Positions 1-8,862 of a DNA stretch of 64,000 bases are shown one piece after another; within the stretch, counting starts at the first letter, position 1, and every line of letters starts with the position of its first letter. The position numbers and the translations under genes were made by a program. The notes beneath the pieces were generated by a model. The model did no database searches. It was not told the DNA's origin and was given only the letters and a program-made list of their open reading frames with translations. Source of the stretch: Lachnospiraceae bacterium (GTDB lineage Bacteria > Bacillota > Clostridia > Lachnospirales > Lachnospiraceae); assembly GCA_024682835.1 (NCBI GenBank), contig JAIKYU010000103.1, positions 1-64,000 on the forward strand, in the 5' to 3' direction.

Positions 1-1
1 C

Positions 2-454
2 ATTGCCGGATTTAAGGATTTTGACGCCTGCGTCAGTGCTGTGGATGCGTTTCTGCCGTATGTTGACTGCTGGCCTGTCTCCGATCAGTCAAGTCCCAGG
101 GTATTTAAGAAAAACCACGACCGCCTGATCCCGCACATCAAGAGGTGGATTGCCTCCGATCACGTCTACACCGCCCGCTTTGGGATCCGTATGCTGATGA
201 ACGAGTTTCTCGGCAGCGATTTCAGCGAGGAATATCCCGCACTCGTTGCGGAAAAACGCGGGGATGATTACTATCTGAAAATGATGATCGCCTGGTATTT
301 TGCGACGGCTCTGGCAAAGCGCTATGATGAAACCATCATCTACATCGAGGAACACCGGCTGGATCCCTTTGTGCACCAAAAGGCCATCCAGAAGGCCATT
401 GAAAGCTTCCGGGTGACCGATGAGCACAAAGCGTACCTGAAGCTTCAGCGCTGA
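2..454 (+). CDS. AlkD-like DNA alkylation repair protein (C-terminal part)
   Basis: The frame is already open at base 2, so the start lies upstream of the window; the GTG at 41 is probably internal. The visible 150 residues resemble the C-terminal HEAT-like helices of the AlkD-type DNA glycosylase family, which removes alkylated bases without flipping them. Supporting segments are the VFKKNHDRL stretch, ARFGIRMLMNEFL, MMIAWYFATALAKRY and the ending LDPFVHQKAIQKAIESFR. The family is usually about 220-240 residues, so roughly the last two thirds is present. Its stop overlaps by 10 bp the stop of the convergent glycosidase gene. Recognition is from memory of the family; catalytic residues cannot be judged on a partial protein. 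Confidence 0.85.
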   Translation: MAGFKDFDACVSAVDAFLPYVDCWPVSDQSSPRVFKKNHDRLIPHIKRWIASDHVYTARFGIRMLMNEFLGSDFSEEYPALVAEKRGDDYYLKMMIAWYFATALAKRYDETIIYIEEHRLDPFVHQKAIQKAIESFRVTDEHKAYLKLQR

Positions 455-2913
455 AACACTTCTCCTGTAAAGACCGCGGGAGGAAACCCCTCCGCAGTGA
501 CCGTAAGGCGCATTGGTCCGCTTTCATAGCCCGCCCTGAGAACAGCCAGCGCGCATCCCCTGCAGGTGATGGTGTGCGGGTCGGTGTAATCCTCCGCTGT
601 GACGGGATTGCCGGATCCGAAGGCAGTAAGCTTCGCGCTGCCCTCCGCTTCCGCCCTTAGCGCCACGGATGCATCCCGCACCGGATTTCCTTCGCTGTCA
701 CGGATCTCTATTCCGACACAGATGAGATCATGCCCGTCCGCACACATTTCCTTCTTTTCGGGCAGCAGGGCAATCTGTGACGGCTCTCCCGGAGTCAGGA
801 GCACATCGCGGCTGACCTCTTTTCCGCCGCAAAAGCTGATGGCCTCGAGTTTCCCGGGCCGGTATCCGGTTTCAAAGCGCACCGTGCAGGGCATCGGTTT
901 TTCCGTAGAGACGCGTTTCCGCCCCAGCGGACTGCCGTTAAGCACAAGCTCCACCTCTTCGGCTCCGGAAAAAACGATCACTTCGACAGGCCTTCCTTCA
1001 AATCCCGCATAATCCCACAGAGGCGCAACCGCCGGGAATCCCCACATCGACACGATCTCAGTCTTGCCGTAATCCTTCGGATGCATGGAATAGAGGCAGG
1101 TTCTGCCGCTGCCCCAGACGATGCTCCGATAAGCACCCTGCGGCCGGATCGCACCGGTGATGTCAAAATCCCCGCAATTTGCGGTTCTCCAGGGAAACGG
1201 CGAGGCGTATTGCGGCATCAGCGCCCAGGGCCCTTTTTCCACCAGAGGATCATCCGGATCAACGTACGCGGCCTTCCCGATCCCCGCCTCTCCGAGGTAA
1301 TCCCAGGCGGTCCAGGTAAAGTCTCCGATCACATAGGGATGCGCCTCCACGAAGGGCCAGCGGTAGCCGATTTCCTTAGGAAAATTCTCCGACCCCAGAA
1401 TCACGCGCTCCGGATAGCGTTCATGGTCCCGTTCGTAGAGCTCCTCCATATAGTTGTAACCCACGACATCCAGACCCGCCGCGAAAGGCTCCGTCACTTC
1501 CTCCCAGAGGAAGGAATCCGTGCTCTCCCCCGCGTTCTGTTCCTTGCGCATTCCCGCTGCGAGTTTGTCGTCCAGTCCGCTCCACATGGAGCAGATCCCG
1601 TTGCTGACCGGGCGTGTGCCGTCCAGTCTGCGGATGGCACACGCCAGCTTTCCTGCCAGCTCATATCCGTTTCCAAGTCCGCCGCGCTCCGGGATCTCAT
1701 TCCCTGTGGACCACAGGATGACAGAGGGATGCGTGCGATCCCTTTTCACAAAGGCCGTCAGCTCCTTCTCCCAGTCCGCCGCAAAGAACTGGCTGAAATC
1801 ACCCCCGCGTTTCGCCATGCCCCAGGCATCAAACGCTTCGTCAAAAATGTACATACCCAGACGGTCGCAGGCCTCGATCAATGCCTTCGACGGCGGGTTA
1901 TGCGCGGTGCGGATCGCGTTGAAGCCGGCCTCCTTCAGCTTCTTTACCTTTCTTGCCTCCATTTCATAGAGAGAAACCGCTCCGATCAGTCCGTTGTCGT
2001 GATGTAAACAGCCCCCCTTCAGTTTCACCTGTGTGCCGTTGATCTGCAAACCGCGGACAGAGTCGGCTGTGACGGTGCGGATGCCGAACAGGGAGCTGTC
2101 TTCGTCCGAAGAAATGTGTGCCGCTTTTTCATAGTGTGTCCGGTATTCGCCGAGGTTTTTCACGAGAGCCCGGATCTGATACAGGTTCGGTTCCTCTGCG
2201 CTCCAGCACATCGGATCCTTTACCTGCAGGGTCAGTCTTGCTGTCTGTGTCCCCATGGCATTTACGTGGACGGTTACGCGCGACTGCGCGACGGCCTCTT
2301 CCCCGTTTTCCTTCTGAATAATTACGGTGACCTCCGCCAGACAGTTTTCCTGCGAAGCATTGTCCAACTCCACCTGCGCTTCCAGAAAGGCAATTCCGTC
2401 TGCGACTTCCTTCGTGAACGCATAGATGCCGTCCGGACGGATATGGAGCTTTTGTCCGTGGCAGAGCCGGACGCTTCGGTACAGGCCGGAACCGGTGTAC
2501 CAGCGGGAATTCGGCTGCATGGAGGTGTTGGTGTTGACGGTGATCCGGTTCTCCTCTCCGAAGGTCACCCACGGAGTAAGATCGACGTAAAACGGCGTAT
2601 ACCCATAGTGGTGGCGGCAGATCAGAGAACCGTTGATCTCCACTGTCGCATTCATCATGACCCCGTCAAAAAGGAGTCCCACACATTCGTTCTTCCACTC
2701 GTCGGGAATCAGGACGTTTTTGGTGTAGTTGGTCAGATTGCCGTGATAATACCCGCTGTCCGACCGTGCGGGCGCGTCAGCCGTCACAGGCGTCCCGATC
2801 ATTCCGTCATGCGGAAGATTAACCTCCTCGCCGGGATCCTCCTCCAGCTGCGCGGCAGAATCAAGAAATCCTCTGCGAAAGGTCCATTTTTCATCCAGAT
2901 CGATCTGTAGCAT
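445..2913 (-). CDS. Glycoside hydrolase family 2 protein (beta-galactosidase-like)
   Basis: 822 residues. The ATG at 2913 is chosen because GGAAGGAGG lies just upstream; an upstream in-frame ATG at 2952 lacks such a site. Layout: N-terminal sugar-binding beta domain (about 1-150), immunoglobulin-like domain, TIM barrel from about 290 with LKGGCLHHDNG and FNAIRTAHNPPS, the acid/base Glu in WSTGNEIPE near residue 405, a likely nucleophile Glu in LGSEN near 508, then a DUF4982-like and an Ig-like C-terminal region. The family retains anomeric configuration and hydrolyses beta-galactosides, glucuronides or mannosides; the substrate cannot be told from sequence. There is no signal peptide, so it is probably cytoplasmic and acts on imported sugar. 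It appears monocistronic, with a repeat-rich spacer upstream. Confidence 0.9.
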   Translation of the reverse strand: MLQIDLDEKWTFRRGFLDSAAQLEEDPGEEVNLPHDGMIGTPVTADAPARSDSGYYHGNLTNYTKNVLIPDEWKNECVGLLFDGVMMNATVEINGSLICRHHYGYTPFYVDLTPWVTFGEENRITVNTNTSMQPNSRWYTGSGLYRSVRLCHGQKLHIRPDGIYAFTKEVADGIAFLEAQVELDNASQENCLAEVTVIIQKENGEEAVAQSRVTVHVNAMGTQTARLTLQVKDPMCWSAEEPNLYQIRALVKNLGEYRTHYEKAAHISSDEDSSLFGIRTVTADSVRGLQINGTQVKLKGGCLHHDNGLIGAVSLYEMEARKVKKLKEAGFNAIRTAHNPPSKALIEACDRLGMYIFDEAFDAWGMAKRGGDFSQFFAADWEKELTAFVKRDRTHPSVILWSTGNEIPERGGLGNGYELAGKLACAIRRLDGTRPVSNGICSMWSGLDDKLAAGMRKEQNAGESTDSFLWEEVTEPFAAGLDVVGYNYMEELYERDHERYPERVILGSENFPKEIGYRWPFVEAHPYVIGDFTWTAWDYLGEAGIGKAAYVDPDDPLVEKGPWALMPQYASPFPWRTANCGDFDITGAIRPQGAYRSIVWGSGRTCLYSMHPKDYGKTEIVSMWGFPAVAPLWDYAGFEGRPVEVIVFSGAEEVELVLNGSPLGRKRVSTEKPMPCTVRFETGYRPGKLEAISFCGGKEVSRDVLLTPGEPSQIALLPEKKEMCADGHDLICVGIEIRDSEGNPVRDASVALRAEAEGSAKLTAFGSGNPVTAEDYTDPHTITCRGCALAVLRAGYESGPMRLTVTAEGFPPAVFTGEVFQR

Positions 2914-3092
2914 TCCTGTGTCCTCCTTCCTGATAAAGCATGGTGCTGCCAACCCGGCGCAGCAGATTTCTACTGTAATATGATATGATGCCTAAGGATT
3001 GCTCCGTTGCTTCGCAAAGCTTCGCATACACTCACACTAAGCTCATGCTTCGCATTCGCTAAGTGTTCGTTGTATCCCGCAATCCTTCCGAC

Positions 3093-3223
3093 CATTCGCA
3101 ATCCGCAGCGATGCCCAAAATACGGGCATCTTGCTACTTGCTCATGTTCGGGCGGGTCCCAAGCTCATGCGGCGTTTCATGCAAGCATGAACGCCTTATG
3201 AGCTTTTGACCCTGGCATCATCA
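3093..3223. repeat. Intergenic hairpin repeat, copy A
   Basis: Lies in the 331-bp gene-free spacer between comEC and the GH2 gene. It starts with CATTCGCAATCCGC, then has a GATGCCC/GGGCATC hairpin (3110-3130), the string CTTGCTCATGTTCGGGCGGG, and a long imperfect hairpin (3162-3204; AGCTCAT outer arms, GGCGTT/AACGCC inner arms). It ends with TTTGACCCTGGCATCATC. Closely related copies lie at 20056-20143 and 26484-26611, and a partial inverted one at 20226-20247. There is no coding potential. The hairpins could terminate comEC transcripts. The rest of the spacer (2914-3092) must hold the GH2 promoter, but no convincing hexamer pair is visible. Confidence 0.7.
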
Positions 3224-3244
3224 TAACATGAAAACCTGCCTTTG

Positions 3245-5536
3245 TCATAAATGGCCGGACAGAAATCCGCGGACACGGACACACGGCTTTCCGCCGTCTG
3301 ATGAGAGTTCAAGCGTGACAGCTCCAAGCTTTGCCGTGGATAAAACACGTATATCCACATCCGCAAGCCTCTCCAGAAGTTCCGCGTGCGGATGTCCATA
3401 CCGGTTGCGTCTGCCGACAGATATCACGGCCATCCCGGGATTTAATCGCTCAAGCAGCGCACGGGAGGTGGAATTCTTCGAGCCGTGGTGCGCCACCTTG
3501 AGAACCGTCAGATTTCTGCAAAGCTTCGGGTTGTCCGTAAGAAGCTTAAGCAATGCCTCCTCCCCCTCCTGTTCCAGATCCCCTGTAAACAGCGCCGAAA
3601 ACTGTCCGCAGGTCAGATACAGCACCGTCGAGCCGGCATTGACATCCTCTGTCCGCATTCCCGCGGGCGGTCCCAGACACGCAAGGGAAAACCGTCCCTG
3701 CGCAAGAACGTCTCCGCGCGCCACCGTATACACCGGCACCCCGGTCGCATCCGCGGCCGCCACGAGCTTCTCCCAGTTTTCTCCGCGGGACTCCCCGGCG
3801 ATCCCCGGAAGAATCAGCCGGTCAATCCGTACGGCGCGCTGTTCATCCAGAAGCATTTCCAGAACGCCGTTCATGTGATCCTCATCCTCGTGCGTGAGGA
3901 TGACGGCATTCAGTCTGGATATCCCTTCATGAGCAAGGAAAGGCTCCAGCACGCGCTCCCCCACGCCCGTGCGCGAGGAGCTTCCGCCGTCAATCAGATA
4001 ATGCTTTCCCTCGCAGGACAGGACGATTCCATCCCCCTGCCCGACATCCAGGAAACTGATCTTAAGCATAGGGGATATGCGAAACAGAAGCAATCCCAGA
4101 GCTGTCGGGAAGAGGGCTGCGCAAATCGCCCTTCTCCACAGTTCTTCCCGGGATTTCAGTCGCCCTCCGTTTTCCTTCCGATACGCTCTCCAGACCGCCC
4201 AGATTCCCAGCAGCAGGTAATATCCGGCAATCTGCAGAGCATGGGCGCGTCCCGTCACAAGGGTCGAACCGGGCAGCGCATTTTCCGACAGGCACAGCAC
4301 ACGGAAAAGCCCGAGAAAGAAATGATCAATCCATCCGAACAGACTGCCGGCGAACACCGACCCCGTACCGCAGAGCATGCAGCAGATCCCCGCTCCAAGA
4401 ACCAGCGACATGAACGGAAGAATCAGTACATTGAGGACAACGGAATACACCGGAAACGTGTAGTAGGTGACCATATAGACCGGCAGCGTAATAAGGGACA
4501 CCGAACCGGAAGCCAGGAGAGCCGAAAGCATCCGAACCCCCATGTCTTTTACGGGCGATTCGTCCCGCTTCGGCACATATTCCGCAAGAAAACGCGGCAT
4601 CACAGCCGGATAGAACACGCCGACACCGAAAACGGAAAGAAAGGATAAAAGAAAGCCGCTGTCCGTAGCATAGAACGGATTCTCCAGAAGAATAAGTACC
4701 GCAGCGACGGAAAGCGCGGTCAGCAGGTCGTATGTTCTTCCGAACGCAGTAGCCATAAGCCGTATGCCAAACATGACGATCGCCCGCATCGCGGAGGGGG
4801 TCTGCCCGCACATCTCCCCAAATGCCGCCATGAACAGAACACTGACGGGGACAGTGATTCCGTGCGGAAGCCGCATTCTGCGCAGAATGGAAAAAAGTCC
4901 CATTCCGATCATGGAGATATGCAGCCCGCTGATCGCCAGGATATGAATGATGCCGCTTCGCTGATACAGCTGTTTGACGTCCGCGTCCAGCAGGGAGCGG
5001 TCACCCAGAAGCATGGTGCGCATAATGCCCGCGTCCTCCTCAGTGAGGCATCTTTCCAGTGCTGCTGTCAGCACCATCCGGAGGCGGAACAATCCCTCCC
5101 GAAGCCCGTCCCTTTCGTTGTTTACCGCAATCAGCCGCGCATCGGCAAGGCGAAAAGCAATCCCACGGCCATGGTAGTATGCCGCCGAATCGAATTCTCC
5201 GGGATTGGTCGCAGCCTGGAATTCACGCATTGTCCCGCGAACTTTTACCCCTGCGCCGACGGGCGGCAGCATAAAGGACTCGTCTCCGGTCATATAGCAC
5301 TGCACGCGAAAGGAAGAATTTCCCTCCGTATCGACGGTAAATACCCACTCCGTCCCGTCCCCCTGTCCCGCACGCATCTCCTTACGAATCAGATGTCCGG
5401 TTATCACCGCCTGTTCGCGATCCGCAAAGGGAAGACACTCCTCTCTGGGCGGCAAAAGCTCCATCAGCAGGAACACGACAAAAAGAAAGGTCAGGCACCA
5501 CAGTGCCAGCGGTCTTCGAATTCTGAATCTCTTCAT
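3245..5536 (-). CDS. comEC: ComEC/Rec2 family DNA uptake channel protein
   Basis: 763 residues from the ATG at 5536, preceded by TGAGGA; a TTG two codons upstream is less well placed. ComEC forms the inner-membrane channel that brings single-stranded DNA into the cell during transformation. The N-terminus has hydrophobic helices and an OB-like region. The Competence domain begins near residue 170 with MLLGDRS and the hallmark HILAISGLHIS, followed by many membrane helices to about 470. The C-terminal metallo-beta-lactamase-like domain shows FLDVGQGDG, LIDGGSS, THEDEDH and HHGSKNSTS, so its metal ligands look intact. Length is normal. comEA lies 3.3 kb upstream on the same strand, separated by a two-component system and a lipoprotein gene. 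Confidence 0.95.
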   Translation of the reverse strand: MKRFRIRRPLALWCLTFLFVVFLLMELLPPREECLPFADREQAVITGHLIRKEMRAGQGDGTEWVFTVDTEGNSSFRVQCYMTGDESFMLPPVGAGVKVRGTMREFQAATNPGEFDSAAYYHGRGIAFRLADARLIAVNNERDGLREGLFRLRMVLTAALERCLTEEDAGIMRTMLLGDRSLLDADVKQLYQRSGIIHILAISGLHISMIGMGLFSILRRMRLPHGITVPVSVLFMAAFGEMCGQTPSAMRAIVMFGIRLMATAFGRTYDLLTALSVAAVLILLENPFYATDSGFLLSFLSVFGVGVFYPAVMPRFLAEYVPKRDESPVKDMGVRMLSALLASGSVSLITLPVYMVTYYTFPVYSVVLNVLILPFMSLVLGAGICCMLCGTGSVFAGSLFGWIDHFFLGLFRVLCLSENALPGSTLVTGRAHALQIAGYYLLLGIWAVWRAYRKENGGRLKSREELWRRAICAALFPTALGLLLFRISPMLKISFLDVGQGDGIVLSCEGKHYLIDGGSSSRTGVGERVLEPFLAHEGISRLNAVILTHEDEDHMNGVLEMLLDEQRAVRIDRLILPGIAGESRGENWEKLVAAADATGVPVYTVARGDVLAQGRFSLACLGPPAGMRTEDVNAGSTVLYLTCGQFSALFTGDLEQEGEEALLKLLTDNPKLCRNLTVLKVAHHGSKNSTSRALLERLNPGMAVISVGRRNRYGHPHAELLERLADVDIRVLSTAKLGAVTLELSSDGGKPCVRVRGFLSGHL

Positions 5537-5679
5537 GAACAAATCCTCAGAAAATGGGGTCAGGGACAGAAATCCGCCCCTTCAGCGAAGGGTTGCGATG
5601 CCCGTTTTCAGGATATCTAAACGGATTGATGATTTTGAACGTGTGTGGAAAGCAGCTACGATAATGAACCGCCGTGGAA

Positions 5680-6630
5680 TTACTGATTCACGGAAGCGAC
5701 AATATCCAGATTTCTGGTGTACATAGTGGAAAGGGGCATCGCGTCCATAAAGACCGCCGAGGTGTCGCCCTGGACGGAAATCTGTACCCGCGATACCTCC
5801 GGCAGCTCCGCCAGAGAATTGACGATCGAATAAATGGTGGCCTGCGGGGTCACCGGATTGGGCTGCACCAGGAAGTTTTCGTCCAGATTGACATAGCAGA
5901 TCCCGTCGCGCAGGGAGATATTGGTAATCCCGCAGGAGGGATTGAGGGTCGGATAGATGGCCAGATCGCTGCCTGCCGTCTTCGGTCCGGCAATCAACTG
6001 CTCGACAATCAGACGTTCCATCAGGATGTTGCTGTTGTAGACGACCGTCCGATAGACCGGTTGAAGCTTGGCGCCGGTTCCGTCTACAAAATAAAGCGTC
6101 AGCTGCACCTTTTCATAGGTGTTGATCTCGCGGCCGGCATTGTAGATAAACTGTTCCGCCGTCATGTTGCCGACCACCTCTCCGTGGGCATCCAGCAGCG
6201 GATTGCCATCCACCTGAAAGATGACGGTATCGACTCCCGGAATCTGGGAAAAGGTACGTACGATTGCCGCACGGATCAGGATCTCTGTCGTCGGCTGCAG
6301 TTCGAGGTAGGAGGCGGCGAAATTCAGGGTCAGCAGTCCCTCGCCGCACACGGTGTCAAGCAGCTCCACGGTGCCGGAAATCGGCGCCTCATACTCAAGC
6401 ATCTCCGGAAAGGTCTGGAGCTTGGTCGTCAGTTCGCGGATCAGCCCTTCGGTATCCGTTTCCGCGGATTCCGGCTGATACGGGGAGGCAATGATCTCTG
6501 ATTCATCATTGCTTAAGTAGTAGATCTGCCAGGAGGAATCCTCCCCTGCTGCCCCCTGCTTATCTCCGCAGGCGCACAGAAGGACAGCCAGGCAGAGAAG
6601 CATCACCGTCATGCGGATTCGTGCTCTCAT
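5680..6630 (-). CDS. GerMN-domain lipoprotein
   Basis: 316 residues. The signal peptide ends in a lipobox (AVLLCAC, Cys about 21), so the protein should be anchored on the outer face of the membrane. Two GerMN-type domains follow (roughly 35-160 and 170-310), recognisable from the repeated patterns ELTTKLQTFP...GEGLLTLNF and VEQLIAGP...CYVNLDENF. GerMN domains occur in the spore germination protein GerM and in the actinobacterial lipoprotein LpqB. The start codon overlaps the histidine kinase stop as ATGA, so the two are translationally coupled. By analogy with LpqB, which sits after mtrA-mtrB and modulates MtrB, this protein may act on the kinase sensor region. That role is inference. Confidence 0.8.
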   Translation of the reverse strand: MRARIRMTVMLLCLAVLLCACGDKQGAAGEDSSWQIYYLSNDESEIIASPYQPESAETDTEGLIRELTTKLQTFPEMLEYEAPISGTVELLDTVCGEGLLTLNFAASYLELQPTTEILIRAAIVRTFSQIPGVDTVIFQVDGNPLLDAHGEVVGNMTAEQFIYNAGREINTYEKVQLTLYFVDGTGAKLQPVYRTVVYNSNILMERLIVEQLIAGPKTAGSDLAIYPTLNPSCGITNISLRDGICYVNLDENFLVQPNPVTPQATIYSIVNSLAELPEVSRVQISVQGDTSAVFMDAMPLSTMYTRNLDIVASVNQ

Positions 6631-8153
6631 GACCGTGCCGCCTCCTTGCCGGCCAGATGGATGAGAGGAATCTGCACGGTAAAGGTGCTGCCCTCCCCTT
6701 CGGTGCTCTTTAACTCAATGGAGCCGCGGTGCATCAGGATGGCTGTGCGCGTGATGGCAAGCCCCAGTCCGGTTCCCCCGATTTCCCGTGAACGGGATTT
6801 GTCCACGCGGTAGAAACGCTCATAAATATGTTCTGCAGCCTCCTCCGGAATTCCGATTCCCGAATCGCTCACCACAAGGGTAAAATACTGATGATCCGCG
6901 TCGAGGTTTACATGCACCCAGCCGTGCTGCCTGTTGTACTTGATCGCGTTTTCCACGAGATTGGTGATCACCATGGAGAGCTTCACCTCATCCACCTCCG
7001 CCGTCACCTGTCTGACCGATTCAAAGGTGAGCTCCACATCCATTCTTCTGGCGATGGGACGCAGGCGCTTCATCACGTTTTCGGTGAGCGCATTGATATC
7101 AACCTGCGTGATATTCAGCGCGGAAATCTGTTTGTCCATTTTGACCAGATCCAACAGATCGTTGATGATCTGATTCTCGCGGTCAATCTCTCTGGTGATA
7201 TCCTCCATAAAGTCGCGGTACATCTCCACCGGCGCATCCTGCTGGGCGGTCAGGGAATCCGCAAGAACTTTGATCGAGGTCATTGGTGTTTTCAGCTCAT
7301 GCGATACATTGGCGACAAAAGCCTGGCGGGAATCGTCCAGCGCTTTCTCCCGAAGCAGCAGCTGGTTGAACGCGTTGGCGATATGCTCGGTTTCGATGTA
7401 GGCGTTTTCGCTGATCGGCTGATTGGTGTAGCCTGCCTTGACGTCATTAATCGCCGCCGTGATCCGGTCAAAGGGACGGGATACCAGATCGGATATCAGA
7501 ATGGCCAGCACCAGCAGCACAGCAAGGATGATGATCTCAATAATCATGGCCTTTCGACGCAGAATTCCAAGCGTCGTCACGATCGGTTCCGTGGAAATAC
7601 TGATGAGCATGACGCCGCGCACGATCTGCTCTGTGCGGTCCGTTCCTCCGCGGGCGATGTCACCGCCCTCCAGAGATTTTGTCTCAATAATCGGCGTGGT
7701 CATCTCTATGTAACCGTTCTGCCTGTCATGCCTCGCAGCGGCCCCCGCCTCTCCACGTTTTAAGCACTGTACCACCTCGCGCGAGATGATGGTTTTCCCC
7801 TCCGCGATTCCGTAGGTATCCCGAACGATCCGCAGGGAATCATCAATGATCAGGACCCGGCCGTCGTAGAGATTGGACAGCATGTCCAGCTCTCCGGAAA
7901 TAATCTGTGAGGAGGGATCCTGCAGATAGTTGTTGTTGATGAGATGATTGGCCAGGATGCGCATCTGCGTCTGCGCCTCCTGCGTGTTGACACTCACCGA
8001 CCGCTCTTCATAATTGGCGAGCGTTGCAAAAAGAATGATCACGCTGGCCAGAATGCCCGTCAGAAAGATCACAACGAAGATGCGTGTGCGCAGGCTTCGA
8101 AGAAAGAACCGAAGCACATTCACCAGAAAGGCTTTTACAGTCGAGGGCTTCAT
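6627..8153 (-). CDS. Sensor histidine kinase (HAMP, HisKA, HATPase)
   Basis: 508 residues from the ATG at 8153, which overlaps the response regulator stop as ATGA; an upstream in-frame ATG at 8180 lies inside the regulator gene. Transmembrane helix 1 is at about 24-45, an extracytoplasmic sensor region runs to about 195, helix 2 is near 203-222 and is followed by HAMP. The H box is NVSHELKTPMTS with the phospho-His near 285, the N box is NLVENAIKYN, and the G boxes are DSGIGIP and GGTGLGLAI. No cytoplasmic PAS domain was seen, unlike WalK. The ligand is unknown. The kinase gene is second in the regulator-kinase-GerMN unit. Confidence 0.93.
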   Translation of the reverse strand: MKPSTVKAFLVNVLRFFLRSLRTRIFVVIFLTGILASVIILFATLANYEERSVSVNTQEAQTQMRILANHLINNNYLQDPSSQIISGELDMLSNLYDGRVLIIDDSLRIVRDTYGIAEGKTIISREVVQCLKRGEAGAAARHDRQNGYIEMTTPIIETKSLEGGDIARGGTDRTEQIVRGVMLISISTEPIVTTLGILRRKAMIIEIIILAVLLVLAILISDLVSRPFDRITAAINDVKAGYTNQPISENAYIETEHIANAFNQLLLREKALDDSRQAFVANVSHELKTPMTSIKVLADSLTAQQDAPVEMYRDFMEDITREIDRENQIINDLLDLVKMDKQISALNITQVDINALTENVMKRLRPIARRMDVELTFESVRQVTAEVDEVKLSMVITNLVENAIKYNRQHGWVHVNLDADHQYFTLVVSDSGIGIPEEAAEHIYERFYRVDKSRSREIGGTGLGLAITRTAILMHRGSIELKSTEGEGSTFTVQIPLIHLAGKEAARS

Positions 8154-8836
8154 GGCTGGAAGTAGTAGCCCGATCCCCATTTTGTCCGCACATACCGCGG
8201 CTCTCCAGGATTCTCCTCCAGCTTCTCACGGAGTCTGCGCACATGGACATCCACCGTTCGCGCATCGCCCGGATAATCCGCGCCCCACAACTCACCCAGA
8301 AGTTCCTCCCTGCTGTAGATCTTGCCGGGGGTGCGGGCCAGGAAGGTCAGTACGTCAAACTCCCTGCCGGTCAGCGGAATCTCCCTGTCCGCCAGAAGAA
8401 CCCGCCTCGCGTCCTCATCGATGGTCAGATCCCCTGCCGTGATTCTGGCATGCTCGCCATCGGCAGCGTTTCTCGCCATACGGCGCATGATGGCCTTGAT
8501 TCGTGCCTTGACCTCCAGGATATTAAAAGGTTTGGTGATATAATCGTCCGCGCCGTACTCCAGTCCGAGAATCTTGTCCATGTCGTCGCCCTTGGCGGTG
8601 AGCATGACAATCGGGACATCGGAAAACTCGCGGATCTCCCGGCAAACCTCAAAACCGTCATACTTTGGCAGCATCACATCCAGCAGGATGATGTCATACT
8701 CATGCTCCCTCGCACAGGCAATGGCCTCCTCGCCGTCATAGGCGCAATCCACTTCCATCCCGTCCTGTTCCAGACTGTAACGGATCCCTTTGACAATTGC
8801 CTTCTCGTCATCTACCACCAAAGCTCTTTTTGCCAT
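8150..8836 (-). CDS. OmpR/PhoB-family response regulator
   Basis: 228 residues from the ATG at 8836, preceded by AGAGG; another in-frame ATG at 8866 would overlap comEA. The receiver domain begins KRALVVDDEKAIVKG and has the phosphoacceptor Asp in ILLDVMLPKYDGF (near 54) and the conserved Lys in ITKPFN. The C-terminal winged helix carries LTGREFDVLTFLARTPG and ends DVHVRRLREKLE...GSGYYF, typical of DNA-binding OmpR regulators. It is the first gene of the regulator-kinase-GerMN unit. The 26-bp gap after comEA suggests that comEA is in the same transcript. Targets are unknown. Confidence 0.95.
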   Translation of the reverse strand: MAKRALVVDDEKAIVKGIRYSLEQDGMEVDCAYDGEEAIACAREHEYDIILLDVMLPKYDGFEVCREIREFSDVPIVMLTAKGDDMDKILGLEYGADDYITKPFNILEVKARIKAIMRRMARNAADGEHARITAGDLTIDEDARRVLLADREIPLTGREFDVLTFLARTPGKIYSREELLGELWGADYPGDARTVDVHVRRLREKLEENPGEPRYVRTKWGSGYYFQP

Positions 8837-8862
8837 CTTTACCGCCTCTTTCTGTCCATCTC

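Noticed and set aside
1081-2007. 308-codon plus-strand open frame opposite the glycosidase gene
   Set aside because: It has no family features and lies wholly within the GH2 coding region.
2914-3244. CRISPR-like array in the repeat-rich spacer
   Set aside because: The repeated words form hairpins and are not regularly spaced direct repeats with unique spacers.
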